The notes: generated by a model from the letters alone, not told the origin. A stretch of 64,000 nt of DNA from Cannabis sativa (GCF_029168945.1 NC_083604.1:6006812-6070811); one strand, 5' to 3'. Positions 1 through 11,905 are shown, numbered from the stretch's first letter. A program made the numbers and translations.

Positions 1-2
1 TA

Positions 3-1192
3 ATGCAGCAACTAGAAGGCTATGTGGAGAAGGGCAAAGAAGACTATGTTTGCTTGTTAAAAAGATCACTCTATGGCCTAAAACAGTCACCTAGGCAATA
101 GTATAAAAGATTTGTTGATTTCATCACCAAATCAGGTTTCAAGAGAGTGCCTACGACATTTGTGTGTATGTCAAAACATCCAACACCAGGAGTACAGTCT
201 TCTTACTCCTATATGTTGATGATATGCTAATAGCAAGCAAACTTATGAGTGAGATAAGAAAAGTGAAAGATATACCGAGTTCTGAATTTGAAATGAAGGA
301 TCTCGGGCATGCCAAGAAGATTTTGGGCATTGAGATACTCAGAGATAGGCAGGGAAAGAGACTAATGCTATCTCAAAAAGATTACATTTCAAAAGTGCTG
401 CAAAAATTTGGTTTTTCAGAGGTAAAACTAGTCAGCACACCTATGACTCACATGACAAAATTGTCTCACTCACAAGCCCCCACTACAAAATCTGATCACA
501 ACTACATGGAGAACATACCCTACTCTAAATTGGTGGGAAGCCTGATGTACATCATGGTCTGTACCAGATCTAATTTAAGCCAAGCAGTGAGTGTCATAAG
601 CACGTTTATGGGAAACCTAGGGATAGAACATTGGAAGGCAGCAAAGTGGGTGGTAAGGTACTTAAAGGGCACATCTGATATGGGACTTATGTATGGCTCA
701 AAATCTCAAGCACCAGAGGTCAAAGGCTATGTAGACTCTGATTATGAAGGTGATATGGACACCAAAATATCACAAACTGGTTGGGTTTTTCAACTAGGTA
801 ATTTCATAATCAGTTAGAAAGCAAACCTCCCAAACATTGTTGCCCTATCCACTACTGAGGCAGAATACATTGCCTGTACTGAAGCAATGAAAGAAGCTAT
901 GTGGTTGAAAGGAATCATCAGGGAACTTAGTCTAGAACAAAGGTGCATTGAGGTACGCTGTGATAGTCAAAGTGCTCTGCACTTATCCAAAAACCATATG
1001 TTCCATGAAAGAACCAAACACATTGATGTGCGACTTCACTTCATTAGAGATGTCATAGCAGAAGGAGAAGTGAAGCTCAAGAAAGTTTCAACAGAGGACA
1101 ATGCCTCGGACATACTCATCAAGCAACTCACCACTGCCAATTTCAGACATTGTCTGAATCTACTAATGATCACCACCATTTGTGATCTGTAA
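3..1192 (+). pseudogene. Ty1/copia pol remnant: end of reverse transcriptase plus RNase H
   Basis: This is the 3' part of a copia polyprotein that enters from the left edge. The frame from 3 reads a typical copia RT stretch (KRSLYGLKQSPRQ) and then meets TAG at 99-101, where the family has Trp. A frameshift near 150-164 moves into the frame that carries the catalytic YVDDMLIAS motif (about 213-240) and the KDLGHAKKILGIEI region. A second Trp-to-TAG change lies at 815-817, in the usual ISWK position. The copia RNase H follows (STTEAEYIA near 850-870, RTKHIDVRLHFIRD near 1011-1050) and ends at 1192. Both stops are TGG to TAG. The gene is dead: two nonsense changes and one frameshift. Gag, protease and integrase are outside the window. 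Confidence 0.93.
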
Positions 1193-1265
1193 TTTTTTGT
1201 TTTTGGTTGCTTTATTTGTTGTTCATTCTTTTGTATACACTGAATAATTCGACCAAGGTGGAAAT

Positions 1266-1527
1266 TGTTAGTCATGGTCAATTTATTCAGTTAGAACAAT
1301 AAGGGGAAAGCTTGTTAGTTTATTCTATTATTTTCTTAGTTTTTGGACAAGCTATATATATATATATCTGAAATCTCACTCCCTCATGACTAACTTGTAT
1401 CCAATATTTCATTTTTCTTCAACAAAGTCTCTCTATCTATTTCTTTCTGGTTTGAAGAACTGTGTTCAGTTCAATATACAATCATGCATAGTTAAATGCA
1501 TCTGTTGAATCGATTATATTTCCAACA
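1266..1527 (+). repeat. 3' LTR of the copia element
   Basis: A purine-rich tract (AAGGTGGAAAT, about 1255-1265) follows the RNase H stop by some 60 bp and leads straight into TGTTAG at 1266. The repeat runs 262 bp to CCAACA at 1527, giving TGTT...AACA ends. It contains a long alternating TATATA run near 1353-1367 that can serve as a TATA box. The 5' LTR is off the window, so the target duplication cannot be checked. Confidence 0.8.
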
Positions 1528-1860
1528 CTTATAGCCACACAAATATAATTATAAAGGAATAAACTTTCCAATTATAAATGCCAAACCAAACATGTGAATG
1601 GATTCATTTTAAGAAAAGTCATTAGGATCCATTCCAATCAACACCTTAGGGGGTCCTTGTTGTGGAGGAAATATTGGAATGTGGGGAATTTGAAGAGAAC
1701 ATCTTCTTTGGTGGTGTCGTACGATTGGTTAGCGATATTTCTTAAAAAAAAAATTTTAAGCTATATGAGACTCGATACTTAATTGCACTGTACCAATATC
1801 GGTATGATACTGAGGATGGTGCTATCCACTAACGGTTACTTTTACTAATTCTCTTTTTCT
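1528..1860. other. Spacer without a recognisable gene
   Basis: AT-rich sequence between the copia LTR and the CACTA element. One short ORF (1594-1782) has no recognisable domain and no flanking gene signals. Nothing else is supported. Confidence 0.6.
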
Positions 1861-2198
1861 CACTACAAGAAATGTCACTTTTACCAGCACAGTTCGCTAC
1901 TGCGCTGGTAAAAGTAACTTTTACCAGCGCATTTCGCAAACTGCGCTGGCAAAGAGATCAAAGTTTTACCAGCGTACATTTGCAGTGGCTAAAATCTAAC
2001 TTTTACCAGCACATTTATGCACTGGAAAAAGTTTTTTTTGCCTGCGCTTTTCATTTTATGCTGGCAAAATTTCTAATACCAACATTGATTTGCCAACCCC
2101 CTTTTGCCAACACACATAGGTAAATTCTATTTTACCAGCGCAATACCAACTTTTGCCAACACCAAAATGTACTGGCAAAAATGACATTTCTTATAGTG
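1861..2198. mobile_element. Small non-autonomous CACTA (En/Spm-type) element, 338 bp
   Basis: The left end reads CACTACAAGAAATGTCA and the right end is its inverted copy with one mismatch (CACTATAAGAAATGTCA on the other strand). The 3-bp direct repeat TCT flanks both ends (1858-1860 and 2199-2201), which is the CACTA signature. The interior is built of copies of a TTTTACCAGCGCA-like motif in both orientations, as subterminal transposase-binding repeats are. No transposase is encoded, so it would need one supplied in trans. The 83-residue ORF inside it is only a reading through these repeats. Confidence 0.9.
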
Positions 2199-3590
2199 TC
2201 TTATGTAAGAATGTGGTAGGTCCCACAAATTTTTAATGGGTAATATCAAAATATGTTCCCTTTGATTACCCTCCCAACATTCCTACACAGACCACAACTT
2301 ATAACAAATACCCTCTTATAGTTACCAAATCATAATAATTGGATAAACTTTGAGTGTGATTGAAATTAAAAATAAAAAATTAATTTTTCTTTATGTCTAT
2401 TCTATATAAAGTGTGCCTATATAACAGAATGAGAAATTCATGGGTGACTATTTATTTATATTAAAAATAAAATAGTTTATGAGAAATTCATGGGTCACTT
2501 TTTATTTATATATAATAAAATAAATAAATGATTCTAAGTGCTCGGCATATGCATTAGTTTCGAGGAGAAAATTTTTTAAAGTTACGTAATAATTTACATA
2601 TATGCTGCAAACACAATATACAAAAAATAAAGAAGAATATAGAATAAAGAAGAGACCATTATTTACATCTAGAAAGGCAGTAGAGATAATAATAGAAACT
2701 TTTCATTTTTTTTCTTTTTTTTTTATCAATTTTTTTTTTCTTTTTGAATAAAGATAAATATGAAATTTTAATCGTATAGAGTTTTATTTTAATAAAATAT
2801 AGTATTTTTAAATAATTTAAATTCAAATAATTTAATAGTATTTTGTTATAGAATACTATCACTTTTTCTTAAACATGATTTTCACTTTTTGTCGCACTAC
2901 CATATTCAATTTATCAACGAAAAAATAGACAATCCACATATATGCGGACCCAGCTAGAATGAAAAGTGCAAAATATAAAAATTACACTATTGTGTCTATC
3001 GAAGCAAATGAAGATTGAAATCCACCAATGACTATCATTAGTTTTCTTATCTACAATTTTTAGACAAATGCTATCTTCAATTATCAACAATTTAAATATT
3101 GATTTTTAATTTTCTTTTTATCTTACACCCATTTAAGTAATGTTTCTTTAAGTATTGGAACATCAATTTTAAATTTATTTTTGGATTAACTTAAGAACAT
3201 ATTTAAATCATCAAGCTTTCTTAAACACTAATATATTGCATTCGGTATTCACTTTTAATTGACAACATTATAAACTATAATATTTAGATACACACAATAA
3301 TAATCTCACCTAATAACTAATAATATTTTTTCTTTAATTTTTACTTGTATTACTTTCAAATAACATATAAAAAAACTAGAATAAAATTTGGTATACGTGC
3401 CTCGCAGCTAATTTTTGCTAGTATATATAATATGCCTAATATTTTTATATTTGAACATTTCATACGTAACTTGTTCAAATAAGAAAAAAGTTCATATGCA
3501 ACAATTTTAAATTATTGTTCATATTTGAAGTCTTTTTTTGAAATCATATTAAAAGTCTTTAATTTAATAGTAAAGTCCACATTATTTTTC
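2199..3590. other. AT-rich spacer upstream of the P450 gene
   Basis: No gene is visible. A segment of about 45 bp starting GAGAAATTCATGGG is present twice in tandem (about 2430-2525) with small differences. Several poly-T and poly-A runs lie at 2700-2760. The 3' end of this stretch is presumably P450 promoter sequence. Confidence 0.6.
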
Positions 3591-3598
3591 TATATATA
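3591..3598 (+). promoter_or_regulatory. Likely TATA box of the P450 gene
   Basis: TATATATA lies about 100 bp before the P450 start codon, leaving room for a leader of roughly 70 nt. Position and composition fit a plant core promoter; no transcript evidence is available. Confidence 0.5.
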
Positions 3599-3692
3599 GT
3601 TATGAAGTTATGAAGTTTTAAATATCTTTATATATTTGCCTTTAGTCTCACCACGACACATAGATTAGTTAATCAATATCTGGTTTCCTAAC

Positions 3693-4583
3693 ATGTTGTT
3701 TCTTCTTCTTGCCTTGCTTTTAACTCTAATTTTTCTTGTGAAAAATAAGATCAAAGCCAATAATGAAAACAAGCCAAAACTTCCTCCTGCTCCTCCAAAA
3801 CTTCCAATCATAGGTAACTTACACCAACTTGGTTCACTACCCCATCAATCTCTATGGAATCTCTCAAAAACATATGGCCATATTATGGGGCTTCATTTTG
3901 GGACAGTACCAGCCATAGTTATATCTTCAGCTGAAGCTGCAGAAGAGGTCTTGAAAACCAATGACTTGGCTTGTTGCAATAGGCCAACTTTAACTGGCCC
4001 TACAAAACTTTCTTACAACAACATTGACATAACTTTCTCACCTTATGGTGAACATTGGAGGCAGATAAGGAAACTATGTTCTCTCAAGTTACTCAGCAGC
4101 AAGAGTGTTCAATCCTTTGATTTCATTAGAGATGAAGAAATTCATTCTCTTAATGATTTTCTCCGCGAGTCATCGGTTTCAGCCACTCCTGTTAATCTCA
4201 GTGTCAAGATGTCTACTCTTATGGCAAGCATGACTTTCAGGACAGCCTTTGGGAAGAGATTTCCTGAGTGTGGACTCGACAGCGACGAGTTTGAAGAAAT
4301 GATTCATCGCGCAATGGGTGTCGTCGGAACCTTTGCATTCTCTGATCTGTTTCCTCATGTGGGATGGATTGTTGATAGACTGAGTGGTGCTCATGCCAAA
4401 TGTGAGAATATCTTCCGTGAATTGGATGATTTCTTTCAAATTGTGATTGCTGAGCATCTAAATCGAACCCCAGAAAAAGGGAGAGAAGATCTTGTTGATT
4501 TGCTGCTGAGCATGGAGACTGGTGAAGATGACTCCACCAATGAAGAACCTTTCACTAGAGATTGTACTAAGGCACTCATCATG
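3693..4583 (+). CDS. Cytochrome P450, CYP71 clan, exon 1
   Basis: Codes for residues 1-297 of a predicted 507-residue microsomal P450, a normal length for the CYP71 family. It opens with a hydrophobic signal anchor (MLFLLLALLLTLIFLV), a basic stretch, and the Pro-rich hinge PPAPPKLPIIGN that orients the enzyme on the endoplasmic reticulum. The exon covers helices A to H, with a WRQIRKLC C-helix motif near residue 129. It ends in phase 0 at ATG|GTAATA. The ORF continues a few codons into the intron to 4640, but that tail is intronic. The family inserts one oxygen atom into small hydrophobic molecules using NADPH-P450 reductase; CYP71 members serve many specialised pathways, so the substrate cannot be named. 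No stop or frameshift is seen. Confidence 0.95.
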
Positions 4584-4668
4584 GTAATAACATATATAGA
4601 TAAACTTTGTCCTATTTTTTTAAACTTCAATAGGTTTTGAGCTAATAATTTCATGTTATATGTTTTAG

Positions 4669-5301
4669 GATATATTTGTTGCTGGAGTGGACACAGCTTC
4701 GATCACAGTAACTTGGGCAATGGCAGAGCTAGCTAAAAATCCAAGGGTGATGAAGAAAATACAAGATGAAATCAGAAATTATTGTTTGAAGAAAAACAAA
4801 GTTATGATCACTGAAAGTGACATTGACCAACTTCATTATCTCAAAATGGTTGTGAAAGAGACTCTGAGGTTACACCCTGCATCACCAATTTTGCTAAGAA
4901 AAAGCATATCTCAATTCAAGGTTGGTGGCTATCAAATTAATCCAAAAACACTCATTCAAGTAAACTTTTATGCCATAGGAAGGGATCCTAAATATTGGCA
5001 TAGCCCAGAAGAGTTCATCCCAGAAAGGTTTAATGATAACTCCATTGATTTCAAAGGGCAAAACTTTGAGTACTTGCCATTTGGATCAGGTCGAAGAGGG
5101 TGCCCAGGGATGACTATGGGACTGACTATGGTGGAGTTCACACTAGCCAATCTCTTGTGCTGCTTTGATTGGAAATTGCCAGTTGGGATGAAGGAGTCGG
5201 ATATTGAAATGGGGGAGGGGGCTGGATTTACAATCTTTAAGAAATCTGCTCTTAAACTTGTCCCAGTTAGCTATCAATGGCCCTTGGAGATTCAAACATA
5301 G
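4669..5301 (+). CDS. Cytochrome P450, CYP71 clan, exon 2
   Basis: Follows an 85-bp GT-AG intron (4584-4668, acceptor TGTTTTAG). It begins with the I-helix oxygen-activation motif DIFVAGVDTAS, which is where CYP71 genes carry their conserved single intron. Then come the K-helix ExxR (KETLRLHP), the PERF motif, and the heme loop PFGSGRRGCPGM with the Cys ligand (FxxGxRxCxG). It ends VSYQWPLEIQT before TAG. All catalytic landmarks are present, so the gene looks functional. It resembles the CYP71A/B/D-type group, but subfamily naming needs alignment. Confidence 0.95.
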   Translation, partial: DIFVAGVDTASITVTWAMAELAKNPRVMKKIQDEIRNYCLKKNKVMITESDIDQLHYLKMVVKETLRLHPASPILLRKSISQFKVGGYQINPKTLIQVNFYAIGRDPKYWHSPEEFIPERFNDNSIDFKGQNFEYLPFGSGRRGCPGMTMGLTMVEFTLANLLCCFDWKLPVGMKESDIEMGEGAGFTIFKKSALKLVPVSYQWPLEIQT

Positions 5302-5355
5302 CTAATCAACTTCATAATTTTTATTGTATGCAAATTGACTATATTTTTGTCTCAT

Positions 5356-5361
5356 AATAAA
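5356..5361 (+). terminator. Candidate polyadenylation signal of the P450 gene
   Basis: AATAAA lies 55 bp after the P450 stop codon in AT-rich sequence. Plant signals are loose, so this is positional evidence only. Confidence 0.4.
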
Positions 5362-5404
5362 TATGGGCACATGCTTGCTTGTATGCACTTGTACTCACAA
5401 AAAT

Positions 5405-5745
5405 AATAATGTAATAGTAATTTGCGGTATAAATATTTAAGTTTAATTTGCAGTTGCAAATAAATACATAAGTTTATTTTTTTACAGTAATAATACCTAA
5501 TTTAAGTACATGGACATTAAGTATTACATAAATTACCACGTCATAATTCTTGATTGGTTCAAGTCATTAAATTTTTAATTTTTTTAAAAAGTTAATTTAA
5601 ATATACTAATAAGAAAATGAGATGTAAATAATAATTTAATATTTAACTATTAAGTTCTAAAAATATAATTTAGGTATTATTATTAAAAAAAAAATAAAAT
5701 TGAATATTTATTATATTGTAACTGTAATAGAGTTTTTTGTTACGA
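5405..5745. repeat. Possible degenerate MITE with long inverted ends
   Basis: The first ~90 bp (with AATAAATAC and TAATAATACCTAA) read imperfectly as the reverse complement of the last ~90 bp near 5665-5745. This gives a hairpin-capable unit just downstream of the P450. I could not settle the exact ends or a target duplication. It could be a Mutator-like MITE or a chance AT-rich inverted repeat. Confidence 0.35.
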
Positions 5746-7589
5746 TATGTATCATCTATATATAAAAATTTATATATATGTATATTAGTATATATATTTA
5801 TAGCGTACTGTGTTTGAAAGAGTTAGCAGCCTAGGTACACATCAAACAGAACTGCATGTACGTAGAATTAAGTATTTCTTTATGTGTTTGAATAATTAAA
5901 TAAATAAATAGGTCTTTTACAACAATAAACAAGACTATTGAATATGAGTAAGGAAGAAAATATTGATGTTGATGAAAACATCTATACATATATTTAACAA
6001 AAAATATGAAAATTAATAATAGACTTATAGAACAAATTAATTAAATAATAAATATAAATCTATTAATTAGATATTATAATATCGTTTTGATTACACTAAC
6101 TTATAAATATGATAATATTTGACATTCATTTTCAATAAGAAACATCAATATTAACTTGAAAGAGGTTCAAAAGTACAATCTAATTAATGTAGAAAATATT
6201 GATACCAAGTTTGAATATATATCTGCATGTAATTTTGAACATGTCATGAATAAATGTTTGAAATGGACAGGGGATCAAGTCCTTGATGATATTCTCTACC
6301 CATGTTTCTCCATAAATGGTAAATTGTGATCCAATTACTTGTACAAACTTCATACTAAAATTGGGAACAAGGATAATAAAAAAATCCCATAGCCACATAA
6401 ATAATCACTATCACTAAATCGCATTCATGAGTTAACATTTCTTGATTGTTCCTTTCTTTTTCTTTTTTCTTTTTCTAAATAAAAAACGAACAATATTATC
6501 TCAGATACTTTCATGGAAATATCGGAGATATTTTTCCATTTTTGGACAAAACGAATATTGGAAAATATCGACGAAATATCAACCAAATAATGTAATTTTT
6601 GCTTATGAGAGAATGAGAAAAGAAATTGGTCTTTCTCTTACCATATTTAAGAGATATTATTAGGGACGACTCTATTAGTATTTATCAAATGAGAATTGGT
6701 AAAAGTGCTTAGTATTTTTTTAGTGTTATATTTTTATTAGTTTAATTAAGTATACGTTTTTATATAATTTTAAAAAAATAATTTTTAGATAATATCACTA
6801 ACTAATCGTGAAGCGCTACCTATACAATGTATTTGATACTATTAATGCTCAATAGCAATATTTTTATCAAATGGTGATTTTGACTTTTAAAAGCGATATT
6901 CTCACACCTAAATTATTTTACATAAAAAAAAAAACCTTATTTAATTTTAAAAAATATATATTATAATATCATAAATATTTATATAATTAATATTTAACAT
7001 TCATCTCAAAATAAATATATATATAAATTTATATATATATATATATTTAACATGGTTATCGGTATTAAGACTTTTTTTCAGTCCATTGTTTCAATTCAAG
7101 ATAGTTCAATACAATTGAGTCGCCATTATATTTTTTATTATTATTTTTATCAATTGTCCTTGTCAATTGACAACCATACATCAAATCATAGAAAATAATA
7201 ATAAAACCAAAAAAAAAAAAAACTGAAGAAGCCTTGAATATAAAATAGGGATATATTGACATATACATACACACTGAAGATATGAAGGATATAAAGATTA
7301 AATTCACAAATAATAACAAAAAAAAAAAAAACTAAAACGAAAAGAGAAAAAAAAATAACAGCACACTCAAAAAAATATCAATATTTCAAAAAAATATAAA
7401 CATTAAACTCATTATTTAAAATCCAAAAATATTTGACCCCAACAAAGAAGAAATCAAAACCCAGCCATCATCTATGAACGTCTATCTATCTTTAGCCACC
7501 ATTTCTTAGCCACCATTTCTGGGAATATTCCAACCCCAACTATATGTAGAGTGTAGGATTTTGACCCTTTTACCCTACACCAACAAAAC
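5746..7589. other. AT-rich intergenic stretch
   Basis: Very AT-rich, with TA runs near 7016-7045 and poly-A runs near 7208 and 7317. Short ORFs here (6180-6398, 6442-6663, 7065-7319) are low-complexity and have no homology I recognise. The last ~150 bp are probably the upstream promoter of the host gene that follows. Confidence 0.6.
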
Positions 7590-7597
7590 TATATAAT
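7590..7597 (+). promoter_or_regulatory. Likely TATA box of the host gene
   Basis: TATATAAT, about 400 bp before the start codon at 7995. The sequence after it looks like a plant leader: C/A-rich, with AAACCCTAG (telo-box-like) elements at about 7736-7742 and 7779-7785. The start site of transcription is inferred. Confidence 0.45.
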
Positions 7598-7872
7598 ATC
7601 AGTATCAAGGTCAAAAACGACCTTTACTCGTCTAAATTAACCCTTAGACTAAAACAGCACCGTTCAAACTCCACGACACCAAACTTAGTATCGTATTTGA
7701 ACTTTTGGTTTAAAGACTCTGATCGAAGAGTCTAGAAACCCTAGCCACACAGACACAACACTCAGCCTCCCAAACTCGAAACCCTAGCAGAGCAAGTTTT
7801 CTTCAAGAACTTGCTCGATTCTAGGCCAAAAAACTCAGATCCACACCCACACACAAACACAAGTTAGATTAA

Positions 7873-7893
7873 ATGAGTGAAAAAGAAAAATAA
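7873..7893 (+). other. Short upstream ORF in the host gene leader
   Basis: ATG followed by five codons (S E K E K) and TAA, about 100 nt before the main start. It could dampen translation of the main frame. It is visible directly; any effect is inference. Confidence 0.4.
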
Positions 7894-7994
7894 GGAGAGA
7901 AAACACCAGAAATTTGTTTCAGAGTTCACCCAAAAACTGGGCTACGTCTCTGTCAAGCTCGTCTCAGAGATTAGCTTGATATCCACTATCATCA

Positions 7995-8042
7995 ATGGTT
8001 GATTACAAGGTTTTGGAGCTTCCTGTCACAGAAATTGATCAG
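7995..8042 (+). CDS. First coding exon of an unidentified host gene
   Basis: ATG in good context (ATCAATGG) opens 16 codons reading MVDYKVLELPVTEIDQ, ending at CAG|GTAAGC, a near-perfect plant donor site. I do not recognise the protein. The upstream 370 bp look like a genuine leader. The downstream exons are not in this window: the first intron starts at 8043 and, 59 bp in, is interrupted by the 51.5 kb element A. The sequence after A (from 59599) shows no clear second exon before the next retroelement at 61007. If the gene is still expressed, its first intron exceeds 55 kb; otherwise it may be disabled. Confidence 0.65.
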
Positions 8043-8238
8043 GTAAGCTCGATTTCTCTCTTTTACACTTTATGCTTTGTTCTTTCTCTTGATTTGTTCT
8101 TGTTGCCCCTGATTTTGCCCAATATACGTGGACCAACCGGACAAGGACACGTGGATCAAACAACTTAACGTTTAAATTATTTGCTAAGTCTTTATGTAAA
8201 TAAGGCAACATTCGGGACATGCCTCCCGGAGAAGACAA

Positions 8239-11200
8239 CTACAAGAAAATAAGTTTTCAGCGACTAGATTTTTTGTGACCAAATCAACTTAGTCACTAAT
8301 AGATAGATTTTGCGACTAATTTTTAGTCACAAATATTTTTAGTCATGAGACAATGTTTTATTAGAACCAAAAAAATCAATGACCAATTTTTTAGTCACAG
8401 TTTGTTATATTTAGTGACTAAAATAGTATTTAGTCACTAAAATTGTGGCACAAAATTATAATAGTAGCGAGACTAATAATTTTTAGTGACTAAAATTTTT
8501 TAGTCACTAAAAATTTGAAATTTGTGATGAAATAGTTAGTCAGTAAAAGTTAATGATCTTTTACAACTAAAATATCAGTCTTAAAATAATTTATTTTTAC
8601 AATTATTAATAATTTATATGTACCAAGTATTTATTTAGTTACCTTTTAAAACATAAGGTTAATTATTGCTATATTGAATATATATTAACTACTAATTTAA
8701 TCCTTAAAAAATATGATTAACATAAATTATATTAAAACTTTTTTTTTTGAGAAAAATATTAAAACTTATAATTTTATAAATATTAATGTATTCATCTGCA
8801 AACCAAATGACATTTTTTATATTGCTTATTGAAAAAAAATATTACACACCCAAAAACTCCCGCCTATCATTTTCATCTCCCGCCTAATGTTTTTTTTCTT
8901 TTCTCTTTTGACAGCTCGCTAACCCCACCACCCAGGTCCCTTGATACCCAATGACACGCCCCTGATACCCAATGAAACCCACGAAACCCACACCCCTTAT
9001 ACCCAGAAAAACTCACGCCCCTTATACCCAAAGAAACCCACGCCCGTTCTCATCCTCATCTCGTCGGAGGCGTCGCCCAACCCCGAGCATCTCAGTCGGC
9101 ATCGCCCAACCCCGTTTTGTTCCCTCTCCGACCATGACGATGGCCACAAAGAATCTCCGCCCATGAAGCATCTCCGGCTACGAAGAGGTTAGATCTGATC
9201 CAAACTTATCTAATAATAATTTTCATCAACAAATCTAGAAAATGATATATATATATATAGAATTCATTTGATTTTTCTGGGTTTGAGATTTTCTTATATT
9301 TTTTTACAATAATTGTTGTAATTTTGATTCAATTTAGCAATAGTATAAAATAGGCCAGCTGAAGAAAAATGGTGAAATATTTTGTTTGTTACTGATTGTT
9401 TTGTAGTATTGCAAATCACAACAAATAGTGAAAAAACTTGGGCATATATGGCCTTTAGTGCTTCTGCAAAGAATGTGAGACAATTAATTTGTCATTTGTT
9501 AATTAATTAAAACATATAATTAATATGCCAGCAGGTATTTATAAAATCCTAAATTATATATATACAAAATATCTGCAATATATATACTTTTAAACCCAAA
9601 CGATATTTTGGCTTCCACAAAAAATGGAGCCTTTCTGTATCTAGGAAGGAAGAGATTAGGAGTTTGGTCCTTTTGGCCTCCGAAGAGGTGGCTAGGCTGA
9701 GCTCGAGGTGAATACGGAATCAAGTTACAGCGTCGTTTCCATGGTTACTCTGAATTAATGTGTCGTTGTTTATTTCTCCACCACTACTCGCTGTGATCAA
9801 TGCAAAGTGGTTTGTCACTGGTATTTATTTTGACTTGCCATTATTAGATTTTGATAATTAAAAAATTTTGTGTTATAATCAAATGATTTGCTGTGTTTAG
9901 TTTTTATTCAATTAGAATCAGAATTTTGCGAGGGACGTTTTATAGTGTCGAGTGGGGACTTTGATACAGTTAAGCTTAATCCTCATCATTCAAGCACTAT
10001 AACAATACTCATTGACTAATCTCATAGTGTCATGTAGTTTCCAGAGGCTGCTTCCATTATAATACACATATACTAAGTATTTTCTTATTATTAACATAAA
10101 TATATATGTGGAATTGGATTGTGTTCAGTGTTATTCAAGGAAGCGTAAGTGAGTTTTGCTTCCACAATTGCAAACCAGCTCCAGTCATAATTGTTCCAAG
10201 CAAAGGTATACATTATAAGCTATATTCAATTTCTGATCTGAAACCCTCTCCTCATTGTATCTGAATCATCCTTCGTCTCTCGAGACCCAAAGCCAACTCT
10301 CTTCTCGCCCTCACTCTCACTCTATTTTTTTTTTGCTTCGCAGGTGCCTAAGTGGGATTCAATAGTGGGTGTTTTGAAAGCATCTGCTAGTGTACATACC
10401 TTGTTTGGAAAAATGCCTGAAACAATGACATAATCATATTTGTATGGTATGTTTCGTGTTAGTTTCTTATTAGTATTAATACGAATGGAAATGTACGTCT
10501 TTTATGTTTTTTATGGTGATGTTTAAAGTGGTATTATTCTAAACCTTAATAATGTGATTGATTTTTTAATGAAATATATGTACATCCAAGATATAAATGC
10601 ATTAAAGTTAATTTGTATTAAGGACTTTGTAACTTGCTGCCAAACTTTCAAATTGGAGACCTTGGTGAATGATAGCTTTTATTTTCTTTGTACGCTTGGC
10701 AAAGGTAGATGGCTCATATCCTGATATGTTGGTCTATTATGCAGACTTTGGTGTGGTGATGCTGGTGGTATGAAGAGGTCAACTTCTGTAAATGATTCAA
10801 CTTGCACACAATATCTAATTTTAATATTTAGTTCAAAAAAAAAATTATGCAGACTTTGGACCACATTGATGGTGAATTTAAGAATTACATTTCCCTATAT
10901 ATATATATATACACAATAGAATATGGAAATTTAAAGAAAAGTAAATATGCATACTTTGATGTTATGCTCTGTTATGCTGTTTGATGTTTGATGTTTAAGT
11001 GCATTTTTAAATTTGTTTTGATTTTAAAATGTTATTGTTGGGGTACTTTCACAGGTGTTCTTTGATCCAGAACTTTGGTCAGTGCTTGGACTTGCTGGAT
11101 ACGAACTATTTCAACTATAAAAAGGTGTATACCTATTTCTACAAGAATGTATAGGGGCTTCTAGCTTCTGAGTTGGAGATAGGGGCTTCACATTTTTTTT

Positions 11201-11905
11201 TTATGTTTGTTTGTTTTCCTAATCTAGTGTTAGTGTTTTTTTTGTTCATTTAGTTTGGTTTGTATTGGGGTAACTTTTTTCTGTTTTCCATGTTAGCAAC
11301 TCTGATCCATATGGAGTTTGTTGTTGTAGTTCATAGACAATACAATTCAAGCAAAGATTATGTAATTAAATTTTTTATGATTTCTATTGTAATTTTTATG
11401 TAATGAATAAATGTGTTCAATATTATTTAAATATAGCTTTTTGAATAATTTGTTTTTATTATATAATTTAAATGAATATATTTTAAATTAAAAGAAATTA
11501 TAAATTAGTTTTTATGACTAAATATTAGTCACTGAATAATTAATTTATGTAATTCTTTATTTATTATTGTCAACTAAATTATTTAGTCGCAAAATATTAG
11601 TTTTTTATGACTAAATTTTAGTTGTTAAAGTTTACTTTTTTGGTTGTTGAAAGTGAATATTTGTATTTATGTGACCAATACATCAATCTTACTGTGACTA
11701 ACTTTAATATATTTTGTAACTAAATTTTAGTCATAGAAAATAATATTATTTGTGACTAAATATATTAGTCACTAAATCTCTTTTACAACCGACATTCAGC
11801 GACTAAATGGTGACTAAAAATAATTAGTCACAAAAAGTTTTGGGTGACTAAATAACGAGTTTTAATGACCAAAAAACTAGTCAATGAAAATGGGTTTTTT
11901 TGTAG
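8239..11905. mobile_element. Element F: CACTA-like DNA transposon, non-autonomous, about 3.7 kb
   Basis: The left end CTACAAGAAAA...TTTTCAGCGACTAG is matched inverted by the right end (CTACAAAAAAACCCATTTTCATTGACTAG region on the other strand). About 300 bp at each end are full of TTTAGTGACTAAAA-type motifs in both orientations (8253-8545 and 11500-11890), as in CACTA subterminal regions. The terminal CA/TG bases and the 3-bp duplication are not visible, and the LTR bases TAGGGAG present in the 3' LTR are missing at the junction, so the ends are eroded. No transposase ORF exists. A C-rich segment at 8930-9190 with short tandem repeats (ACCCACGCCCCTTATACCC-like) ends at a possible donor (GAAGAG|GTTAGA). 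With the segments near 10140-10205, 10340-10400 and 11055-11110 it could be captured gene fragments. Confidence 0.72.

Noticed and set aside
6660..6930. A possible second MITE (two TTATCAAATGxxxATT segments)
   Set aside because: The two segments are in direct, not inverted, orientation and the similarity is short; AT-rich background can explain it.
8941..9192. A Pro-rich ORF inside F as a real gene
   Set aside because: It is driven by a short tandem repeat readable in two frames. I treat it at most as a captured fragment.
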